From the NCBI GenBank assembly GCA_029259935.1, contig JAJDEH010000465.1:1-26360 (forward strand): a DNA stretch of 26,360 nucleotides, written 5' to 3'. The DNA comes from Planctomycetota bacterium. GTDB lineage: Bacteria > Planctomycetota > Planctomycetia > Pirellulales > Pirellulaceae. The first letter of the stretch is position 1. Each line of letters begins with the position of its first letter. Of the stretch, positions 1 to 6,308 are shown piece after piece. The position numbers and the translations under genes are program-made. The notes beneath the pieces were generated by a model. It worked only from the letters and a program-made list of their open reading frames with translations, did no database searches and had not been told where the DNA came from.

Positions 1-1
1 T

Positions 2-217
2 TTCTTTTATCTGACCAACGACCGCGATTCGACGGCGGAAGAAATCGTCTTCTCGGCCAACGACCGCTGTGACCATGAGAACGACATCGATCAACTGAAA
101 AATGGCGTGCCCGCGTTGCACTCGCCGGTGGACACGCTGGACAGCAATTGGGCCTACATGGTGATGATGTCGCTGGCTTGGAACTTGAAAGCTTGGACCG
201 CCTTGAGTCTTCCCGAG
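2..217 (+). mobile_element. IS1380-like transposase, 3' remnant (cut by window edge)
   Basis: Reading frame 2 is open from the left edge and encodes the C-terminal part of a DDE transposase of the IS1380 / DDE_Tnp_1 type. The recognisable blocks are FYLTNDRD, then RCDHENDIDQLKNGV, which carries the Glu of the R-x-x-E-x-x-I-x-x-x-K catalytic segment, then NWAYMVMMSLAWNLKAW and finally LPE at about 215-217. After LPE the frame continues only as nonsense that is antisense to the neighbouring gene. The usual C-terminal 60 or so residues of the family are therefore missing, and the element is broken at about 217-235. The 5' part lies outside the window. I saw no terminal inverted repeat. The family name comes from motif recognition and was not searched. 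Confidence 0.7.
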
Positions 218-348
218 TTCTTGGTCCAGCCAACGACAGTGCATCGCCGCAGCCATTCTGGCCATTCATCACGCGGGTGCAGTCTCTCAAACGCATCGGC
301 GGCAAACGCCATCGCCGTTTTGCTGTCCATCTTCCTATTCTTGCTCAT
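154..348 (-). CDS. Small protein of unknown function, C-terminus replaced by IS antisense sequence
   Basis: The ATG at 346-348 lies inside the last codons of the JAMM gene, whose corrected stop is at 335-337. The two genes overlap by 14 bases, which suggests co-translation. The product is 64 residues. The first 40 or so, including FAADAFERLHPRDEWPEWLR, look like a real acidic/aromatic small protein. From about residue 43 onward the codons are simply the antisense of the transposase remnant, so the native tail is probably gone. A second possible start is Met7. A small gene directly behind a JAMM-domain gene could be a partner or immunity protein, but nothing in the sequence proves this. I do not recognise the family. 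Without the frame correction it appears falsely as the C-terminus of one 323-residue protein. Confidence 0.45.
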   Translation of the reverse strand: MSKNRKMDSKTAMAFAADAFERLHPRDEWPEWLRRCTVVGWTKNSGRLKAVQAFKFQASDIITM

Positions 349-1125
349 AAAAACTCCGCATTCGCACGGCTCTACGTTGGGACTCCCAGAGTTCATCGTC
401 AACAGGTATTCGATGGAAAACAGCATACCCGTCATCACCCCAAATCGAACTTCGTTCTTGTCCAATCGGAAGAAATTCGCGATCAAAGGTGCTGGGAGTG
501 ATCGAGTAGCCTGGGGATGAGTATGACCTGACCAAGTCCCGTACTCTCCGTTCCTTAGGGCGCCCGCGAGTTCGTCAGTAACGTCAATTTGCCGACCGCG
601 GCCTCGGATAACAAATCGGTTACCATCTTTGGTGAAGATCGTATACTCGTCTCCCGTAACTCGCCCGATCTCCCTTACATCCGCCATCGAAACTTCTCGT
701 TTGCGGAATGTTGCGGTATCACCTGATGCCGGTAGCGCCTCGTGAATCGCTCGCTGCCTCGTGTTTAGCGACGAGGGGTCGTGAGTTGGTTTACCAGGCA
801 CTCCCTTGTTTGACGCAGAGATGACTTTCTGTCGCCCGGTAACAATGAGATGTGCGCCATCGGATTCAAAGTGAGCAAGGCACTTTGCGCGCGCAGTTAC
901 CCGATTAGCCCCGCGAGTCGTCGTCCCCGCGCCTATGAAGTCAAGAGGCAATGTCATCGCTGTCCATGCTGCCTCATTTCCCCAGCCTCGAGCTCGGAGT
1001 CTTGCTTCGGCTGCCTCCTCTTTACTTTCCGGGAGTATGGCCATGTGCAAGTCGCGTCCCAATCTGGCCCCTTGCGGAGTTATTGCTTCTATAAGAATGG
1101 CCTCCTGCCTATCGGTATCAGCCAC
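335..1125 (-). pseudogene. JAMM/MPN (JAB-like) domain protein, frameshifted at the catalytic motif
   Basis: From a GTG at 1123-1125 the frame reads about 204 residues up to GEYGTWSGHTHP. The residues after that in the same frame do not fit a JAMM domain. Shifting frame at the G-run 513-516 (CCCC on the coding strand) gives GYSITPSTFDREF, then SSIWGDDGYAVFHR, ending at a TAG at 335-337. Together they make the metal signature H-x-H-x(7-8)-S-x-x-D, with a candidate upstream Glu in TGDEYTIF (about residue 160). The repaired protein is about 260 residues. Two bases too many in the C-run would restore the usual seven-residue spacer; one base too few would give eight. Such domains occur at the ends of polymorphic toxins, in phage proteins and in peptidase or deubiquitinase-like enzymes. 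Residues 1-110 match nothing I know. An in-frame TGA about 10 codons before the GTG, with coding-like residues between, suggests the 5' end may also be lost. The Shine-Dalgarno is poor. This could be a true pseudogene, an assembly indel or programmed frameshifting. Confidence 0.65.
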
Positions 1126-1523
1126 ATGGACATCCGCGAGGCGAAACGTTCAAACGGTGTCCAACCGCCCGCGACGGATGGCGACTTCCGCTTACCGCCA
1201 TCGCCTACCAATAACCGGACCCGTCCCCGATTTCGTCCGCCCCTCGATTGCGATTGACTCTTTCGTTCAAGATTCAATTACCGTACTATCATGGATGTTG
1301 AGCAGTGTGTTCGCTTTCGCCAAACAGCCTGTTGAGAAAGTTCATTTTGCCGGAGTCGTGTAGGCCGGACCCAGCGCAGCGCCGTTCCGGCACCGTTCGT
1401 GTATTACCGCCAGCCCGTTCATTCTGCCGGAGCGGCGTCGCAAGGCTCCTTGATCCGGCCTACTTTATCGGCTCGCCGTGATGTGCGTAGGACCTTGCCA
1501 CCTTTTACAATCGGAAGGACTCC
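1126..1523. other. Intergenic stretch with one palindromic element
   Basis: I see no convincing gene between the split JAMM gene and the small plus-strand gene at 1524. The stretch next to 1126 has short coding-like runs on the minus strand that are interrupted by stops. This may be more of the decayed upstream gene. The right half holds the palindromic repeat at 1350-1463, and the Shine-Dalgarno GGAAGGA for the next gene is at 1511-1517. Confidence 0.5.
1350..1463. repeat. Palindromic MITE/REP-like element, copy 1
   Basis: The ends are perfect inverted repeats, GTAGGCCGGA at 1360-1369 and TCCGGCCTAC at 1454-1463. Inside them is a second pair, TCCGGCA at 1386-1392 and TGCCGGA at 1425-1431, so the element can fold into one long hairpin of about 104 bases. 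A near-identical copy lies at 1996-2110, and similarity extends about 10 bases outside the left arm (CCGGAGTCGT). It has no coding capacity. Confidence 0.8.
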
Positions 1524-1973
1524 ATGAAAGCGAAATTATTGAAACCGCAGTTATTGATAGCGGTAGCATTTAGTGCTTTTTTCGGGACTGTCGCTTTGTT
1601 TGGGCTTGACGTTGTCGGGCGATCAAAACCACATGCTGCGCATGAAGTTGCTTACCCTGTGATCACCGAGGCATCGGACGTTCGGTCTTTCGTTGGACGA
1701 ACCGTCACGCTCCGTGGTCAATACAATGGACTAAAGGGGGGGCCATCTGTTTTGGGTGTTCGTGTGGGACAACGTCCCGAACTTTATGACACTGCTGTTG
1801 ACGTGACTGGTCGTTTGGAATGGTATGCTGATGCTGATCACTATCCAAAATCAATTCCGGATTCTTCAGACCTCGATCCTGTGTTTCCCCAAGGGCCGTT
1901 CGGTGGAGTTTATCTTGTACTCGTCTATGACAACGATCGGCGAGTACTTCCAACACCTGTATTATTGCGATAG
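1524..1973 (+). CDS. Small membrane-anchored or exported protein of unknown function
   Basis: The product is 149 residues and starts at an ATG preceded by GGAAGGA with 6 bases between. Residues 9-28 are one hydrophobic segment, either a signal anchor or an uncleaved signal peptide, after a basic start (KAKLLK). The rest is predicted outside the cytoplasmic membrane. The stretch VRSFVGRTVTLRGQYNG followed by DVTGRLEWY looks like a small beta-barrel (OB-like) fold of the kind seen in proteins that control tRNA-binding or export. That is only a resemblance. The gene sits alone between two copies of a palindromic element with no partner on its strand. I do not recognise the family. Confidence 0.6.
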   Translation: MKAKLLKPQLLIAVAFSAFFGTVALFGLDVVGRSKPHAAHEVAYPVITEASDVRSFVGRTVTLRGQYNGLKGGPSVLGVRVGQRPELYDTAVDVTGRLEWYADADHYPKSIPDSSDLDPVFPQGPFGGVYLVLVYDNDRRVLPTPVLLR

Positions 1974-1995
1974 GGCCGTCCGTATCAGCCAGCAA

Positions 1996-2110
1996 CCGGA
2001 GTCGTGTAGGCCGGACCAAGCGCAGCGCAGTTCCGGCACCGTTAGAATAGAACCGCCGCCCCGGTCATTCTGCCGGAGCGGCGTCGCAAATGCTCCTTGA
2101 TCCGGCCTAC
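1996..2110. repeat. Palindromic MITE/REP-like element, copy 2
   Basis: This is the second copy of the element at 1350-1463. Its outer arms are GTAGGCCGGA at 2006-2015 and TCCGGCCTAC at 2101-2110. The two copies share nearly all bases in the arms, including CGCAGCG and GCGGCGTCGCAA, and differ mostly in the central 15-20 bases. It lies in direct orientation to copy 1 and 26 bases from the end of the PQQ gene on the other strand, so its transcript could also serve as a terminator hairpin for either neighbour. Confidence 0.8.
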
Positions 2111-2136
2111 TCTACTACTTTACTTGCCGCCGTTAC

Positions 2137-3741
2137 CTATGGTGCGGACGGTGGAAGCTGGTAGCAGGCTGCTTCGCGGTCGTTACGGACTAGCAGAACG
2201 TCGCCCGATACAACCGGGTGATTCCAGGTGCGCTGCTTCAATGCGGTGAATCTAGCCAATTCACGGTGCCGCTCGGGCGTCGCTTCCACCAGTATGACCT
2301 CGCCGGATTCGGCTTGCACAATAAGCAAATCGTCGGCCTGCACGAGTTGGCCATATCCATAGTGGCCCGCTTTCCAGTTGCGTTTGCCGCTGGCCAGATC
2401 GATGCATACCAAGCTGCGGTCATCAAGACCATAGACGTGCGAACCGCGCCTGACAACACTGCTGAATTTGGCTTTGAGATTGCGGTTGCTCCATCGCTCG
2501 TGAACTTCAAACGTGTTTTCCGTTTGGATGATGTCTAGCAATGCACATCCCTTTCCGTATCCGGAAGCGATAAAAACCCGATCGGGATGCTCACCGTCAC
2601 CCGGCAACGCAACCGGCTGGCAGACGTTGTTTCTTTCCGTGGGATTGCTGACCCAAGGATGGCTCCATAGAACCTGTCCCGAATCGGCGTCGTGGCCAAA
2701 CAGCCCCTCGGCATTGAAGCTGAGGATTTGAGGACGCTCGAAGGCGGCGAATTGGGGCGAGCTGTAGGACGTCTTGGCGTCACCTCCGGCCCAGACACGA
2801 TTGCCCGTCTGTTGATCGTAGGCCACTAGCGATCGCTTCTCGCCCCCGGGACTCACGACCACATGGCCATTCAGAACCAGCGGCGAACCGCACATGCCAA
2901 ACAGGGCATTCTCAGCGTCGTTGTCCGCGAGAATATCGGTCGACCAAATTCGCTGGCCCGTGCTACCGTCCAAGCAATTCAAGATTCCGGTTGCTCCCAG
3001 CGCGAACACGCGCCCGTCGTGGATGGTGGGTGTCGCTCGAGGCCCTTTACCGCCGGTGACCTCATCGAAGCAAGCCCGGTCCGAGTGAACCCAAATCTCG
3101 CGGCCCGTCCGCAGTTCGTAACATACGACGGTCTCCAGGTCGCCCCGTTGTTCTTGAGTCACGCAATAATTGCCCACGACCGCGAAGGACGACCATCCAA
3201 GACCGACCGGTTGCCGCCAAAGTTGGCGAGGCGGCTCGGTCCAATCGCGGGCCAAGCTGACTGCTTGAGCGGTACCGGTCCGGTCGACTCCCCGAAACGC
3301 CGGATAATCGAATTCTGTGGTTGTGGCGAGGTCGGCAGTGCGGACCGCGGCTTCGCCGTTACCATTTGGGGTTACGTTTTCCCACGTTTGCTCGGTGGCC
3401 GGAGTCCATCGCCAAACCACGATGGGACGTCCGTCGCCCATGAACCCATCGAAGCGAACCGCCAAATAGAGGCAAAACTGTAGCCCGTATAAAACGGCCA
3501 GAGCAGTGATTTGTGTTCGCAAGCGGACGTGTGCAAACACACGCATCCAAACATAGATTGCGAGCTGCGTAATTCCGAGGATCCACATGAAATCCCGAGT
3601 GGGCCTGCCTGAAAAGGAAAACTCGGTTGTTTGAACAACGTAGAGTGTCAGAAAGCCGAGAAGCATCAAAATAGCTGCCGGGAAACAACGGGCCAGTGTC
3701 CGCGACCGAGTTTGCTTGGTCTCCGAGTCTTTTATTGTCAT
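2137..3741 (-). CDS. Membrane-anchored PQQ-like beta-propeller protein
   Basis: The product is 534 residues. Residues 1-20 are basic and cytoplasmic, followed by three membrane helices at about 22-37, 51-69 and 78-96. A linker leads to the motif FRGVDRTG at 149-156, which matches the FRG-x-DR-x-G entry sequence common in planctomycete PQQ-propeller proteins. Five or six propeller blades follow, each recognisable by a D-x-x-(T/S)G-x-x-x-W core: ELRTGREIW, DGSTGQRIW, DQQTGNRVW, DADSGQVLW and DLASGKRNW. None of the blades shows the extra residues of a quinoprotein dehydrogenase active site, so a scaffold or binding role outside the membrane is more likely than PQQ-dependent oxidation. Start: ATG at 3739-3741. 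The gene is monocistronic, with a long upstream gap. Confidence 0.85.
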   Translation of the reverse strand: MTIKDSETKQTRSRTLARCFPAAILMLLGFLTLYVVQTTEFSFSGRPTRDFMWILGITQLAIYVWMRVFAHVRLRTQITALAVLYGLQFCLYLAVRFDGFMGDGRPIVVWRWTPATEQTWENVTPNGNGEAAVRTADLATTTEFDYPAFRGVDRTGTAQAVSLARDWTEPPRQLWRQPVGLGWSSFAVVGNYCVTQEQRGDLETVVCYELRTGREIWVHSDRACFDEVTGGKGPRATPTIHDGRVFALGATGILNCLDGSTGQRIWSTDILADNDAENALFGMCGSPLVLNGHVVVSPGGEKRSLVAYDQQTGNRVWAGGDAKTSYSSPQFAAFERPQILSFNAEGLFGHDADSGQVLWSHPWVSNPTERNNVCQPVALPGDGEHPDRVFIASGYGKGCALLDIIQTENTFEVHERWSNRNLKAKFSSVVRRGSHVYGLDDRSLVCIDLASGKRNWKAGHYGYGQLVQADDLLIVQAESGEVILVEATPERHRELARFTALKQRTWNHPVVSGDVLLVRNDREAACYQLPPSAP

Positions 3742-4152
3742 GACACAAGGCGGACTTTCTTGCTTGGAAATTCCAACGTGGTGCGACCGATGTTCCAGCG
3801 ATGGCGTGACGAAATCATTGTAAACTACCGATAGCTAGCACCCCGATTCAATTCTTTAGGCTTTGCTTTCGCGTGCCACTGGCTCCGCCAGTGCCTTGGA
3901 ACTAGCGGAGAGTTTTGCGAAACGAGTACTGGCAGAGCCAGGTGGAACACCCTTGGCACACCCCGAAGACTAAAAACTACGACACAACGGACCACCAGTC
4001 CGCGGCATCGGGCCTCGACAATAAACTTCTATTGGGGAAATTCGGTCACGCGCGTATTATTCGCCGACGCTGGCACAACTTTGCTGTGTTGACCCATGGA
4101 TGGGCGTTCCAGGCGACCCGCGTAGCTATCACGGAAGAAAGGCGACCACGGC
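3742..4152. other. Divergent intergenic region between the PQQ gene and gmd
   Basis: The gap of 411 bases separates two divergently transcribed genes, so promoters for both must lie here, but I could not pick out a clear pair of boxes. It contains an imperfect inverted repeat at 3873-3950. Short frames that cross it have no coding character. An AGAAAGG at about 4136-4142 may be the ribosome binding site for gmd. Confidence 0.5.
3873..3950. repeat. Imperfect inverted repeat
   Basis: GTGCCACTGGCTCCGCCAGT (3873-3892) is answered by ACTGGCAGAGCCAGGTGGAA at 3928-3947, with a few mismatches and one or two extra bases. The left arm is itself a small palindrome (CACTGGC-TCC-GCCAGTG). It has the shape of a decayed MITE-like element, with the middle about 35 bases long and non-coding. 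Confidence 0.55.
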
Positions 4153-5151
4153 ATGTCGAAGATCGCGCTGATTACTGGTGTGACCGGGCAGGACGGTTCC
4201 TATTTGGCGGAACTGTTACTTGAACAGGGGTACGAAGTTCACGGGATGGTCCGCCGCAGCAGTGTCGGCAACACCGAGCGAATTGCTCATTTGACCGACC
4301 GCATGGCGCTGCATGATGCCGATCTGCTTGATCAGTACTCGCTGGTCAAGATGATCGATAACATTCGTCCCGACGAAGTTTACAATCTGGCCGCCCAAAG
4401 CTTCGTGCCAACCAGTTGGACGGAACCGGTCTTAACCGCCGAGTTCACCGCGCTGGGCGTGACCCGCATGCTCGACGCGATACGCCTGGTCAATCCGTCG
4501 ATCCGCTTTTATCAAGCCAGTTCCAGCGAGATGTATGGCCGCGTGCAAGAAACGCCGCAACGCGAAACGACGCCGTTTTGGCCGCGCAGCCCGTATGCCG
4601 TCGCCAAAGTTTACGGCCATTGGATCACGGTTAATTATCGAGAGAGCTACGACTTGTATGCTTGCTCGGGCATCCTTTTCAACCACGAATCGCCGCGCCG
4701 CGGCATCGAATTCGTGACGCGAAAAATCTCCCGAACCATCGCGCAAATCAAACTAGGCTTAGCCGACGAACTGCGACTGGGAAACCTCAAAGCCAAGCGG
4801 GATTGGGGATTCGCCGGGGATTACGTCCGCGCGATGTGGCTGATGCTGCAGCAGGATGAAGCCGACGACTTCGTGGTTGGCACGGGACACACTCACACCG
4901 TCGAGAGCTTTGTGGACGCCGCGTTTAGCCATGTCGACCTCGACTGGCATGACTATGTCGTGATTGACCCCAAGTTCTATAGACCGGCCGAAGTCGACCT
5001 GCTAATTGCCGATCCGACGAAGGCAAAGGAAAAACTGGGTTGGGAGCCCGAAGTGACGTTTGATGAACTGGTTACGACCATGGTCGACGCCGATCTCGCC
5101 GCGCTTTCCGGCTCTCAACAACCGCCTCGTTCGAAGCCGAGAGCCGCCTAG
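4153..5151 (+). CDS. gmd: GDP-mannose 4,6-dehydratase
   Basis: The enzyme converts GDP-D-mannose to GDP-4-keto-6-deoxymannose, the entry point to GDP-fucose, GDP-rhamnose and related surface sugars. It is a cytoplasmic short-chain dehydrogenase of the extended (GalE) type. The product is 332 residues, close to family length. The NAD(P) loop is TGVTGQDG at 8-15, the catalytic set includes SSSEMYG at 123-129 and Y148-AVA-K152, and NHESPRRG at 177-184 is a hallmark of GMD rather than other epimerases. [12 protein letters not shown] (78-89) is also typical. The ATG start puts the nucleotide loop at the right distance. The GT9 gene follows after 64 bases on the same strand and probably shares its transcript. 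No fucose synthase (fcl/wcaG) follows, so the end sugar cannot be named here. Confidence 0.95.
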   Translation: MSKIALITGVTGQDGSYLAELLLEQGYEVHGMVRRSSVGNTERIAHLTDRMALHDADLLDQYSLVKMIDNIRPDEVYNLAAQSFVPTSWTEPVLTAEFTALGVTRMLDAIRLVNPSIRFYQASSSEMYGRVQETPQRETTPFWPRSPYAVAKVYGHWITVNYRESYDLYACSGILFNHESPRRGIEFVTRKISRTIAQIKLGLADELRLGNLKAKRDWGFAGDYVRAMWLMLQQDEADDFVVGTGHTHTVESFVDAAFSHVDLDWHDYVVIDPKFYRPAEVDLLIADPTKAKEKLGWEPEVTFDELVTTMVDADLAALSGSQQPPRSKPRAA

Positions 5152-5215
5152 AAGGCTGCCTAATGCCAGCCATCGAAAACAAGAGTCGCCGCGTTGTTGA
5201 CGAAGGAATACGGTC

Positions 5216-6265
5216 TTGGACGATCAAAGTCCACGCATCTTGATCAGCCGACTCAGTCACATTGGCGACTGTATAGAGACATTGCCCGTTGCCAGCGCGC
5301 TGCGGGCGCATTTTCCTCGGGCAATGATCGCTTGGGCGGTCGAGCCGCCGACGGATCAACTACTGAGAGGACATGCGGCAATCGACGAACTGCTCGTCGT
5401 ACCACGCGGCTGGTTGAAGTCACCCGCAAAGATTCTGCGACTGCGACGGCAACTCCGTTCACTACGGATCGAAGTGGCCATCGATCCACAGAGCTTAACC
5501 AAGAGCGCGCTCGTCTCTTGGCTGTCCGGCGCACCGCTTCGCATTGGGCTGGCGCCAAAACTGGGCCGGGAGTTTGCTCCCATACTGAACAATCACCGGG
5601 TTGCGACTACCAAGCCACACGTCGTCGATCGTTCCTTGCAGTTATTAGGTCCGTTGGGGATTTTCGAACCGGCGGTGGAGTTTGCCCTGCCTAGATGCGT
5701 CTCGGCAAAGCAGAAAGTCGCCAATTTCGTCACTCACTCCCATTTGGGCTGTGGCTTTGCCGTGATCAACCCCGGTGCCGGTTGGAAGTCACGGCTGTGG
5801 GCGGCAAGCCGCTTCGGAGCCGTCGCCAAGCACCTGGCCCACCGTCACCGCTTGGCCACCGTCGTCACTTGGGCTGGCCCGGATGAGCGGCGCTGGGCTG
5901 ATCAGATCACCGCGCATTCTGGTGGAAATGCCCTCGTGGCACCCAAGACGAGCTTGGTCGAGTTGGCCGCGCTGCTGGAAGCATCTCGGCTGTTTGTCGG
6001 TTGTGACACGGGCCCCATGCACATGGCGGTCGCGGTCGGCACCGACTGCGTCGTGCTGCACGGAACGACACTGCCTGAAATCAGCGGTCCCTACGGGCCT
6101 GGCCATGAGACGGTGCAGGCGTACTATCAACAGGGAACAAGCCGACAGCGGCGAAGCGCCGCCAACGACGCCATGCTGGCCATCACCGTGGAACAAGTTT
6201 GGGCGGCCTGTGATCGCTTGCTAAAACGTCAAGCAGACGGCCTACTCCCCGCGAATGCCGCCTAG
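5216..6265 (+). CDS. Glycosyltransferase family 9 (heptosyltransferase-like)
   Basis: The product is 349 residues with the two-domain GT-B layout of the ADP-heptose:LPS heptosyltransferases. The N-terminal block PRILISRLSHIGDCIETLP is the family opening, with the RLSHIGD loop. In the C-terminal half, NPGAGWKSRLW (about 184-194) and GCDTGPMHMAVAVG (about 262-275) are the donor-binding signatures, the latter with the D-T-G-P-M-H core. The start is a TTG at 5216 supported by GAAGGA at 5202-5207, 8 bases away; the first ATG upstream is in another frame. The gene lies 64 bases behind gmd, so it probably works in the same surface glycan pathway. The acceptor and donor cannot be read from sequence, and the WaaC/WaaF labels would be over-specific. 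Confidence 0.85.
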   Translation: MDDQSPRILISRLSHIGDCIETLPVASALRAHFPRAMIAWAVEPPTDQLLRGHAAIDELLVVPRGWLKSPAKILRLRRQLRSLRIEVAIDPQSLTKSALVSWLSGAPLRIGLAPKLGREFAPILNNHRVATTKPHVVDRSLQLLGPLGIFEPAVEFALPRCVSAKQKVANFVTHSHLGCGFAVINPGAGWKSRLWAASRFGAVAKHLAHRHRLATVVTWAGPDERRWADQITAHSGGNALVAPKTSLVELAALLEASRLFVGCDTGPMHMAVAVGTDCVVLHGTTLPEISGPYGPGHETVQAYYQQGTSRQRRSAANDAMLAITVEQVWAACDRLLKRQADGLLPANAA

Positions 6266-6308
6266 AATTCGCGGCCCGTCTGCCATTTGCGGACGCGACA
6301 CGCGCACC

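Noticed and set aside
154..1125. One 323-residue minus-strand protein
   Set aside because: The second half has no sense after GHTHP, while the shifted frame completes a known motif and ends in its own stop; the tail is antisense transposase. I treat it as two genes.
935..1363. Plus-strand frame opposite the JAMM gene
   Set aside because: It mirrors the minus-strand coding frame, has no ribosome site or family motif and crosses into the intergenic region.
1360..1463. CRISPR-like repeat pair (with 2006-2110)
   Set aside because: Only two copies, over 500 bases apart and each palindromic over its whole length; no spacers and no cas genes.
2137..3741. PQQ-dependent alcohol dehydrogenase
   Set aside because: The propeller blades are present but no quinoprotein catalytic residues or disulfide ring motif; it is better described as a PQQ-like repeat protein.
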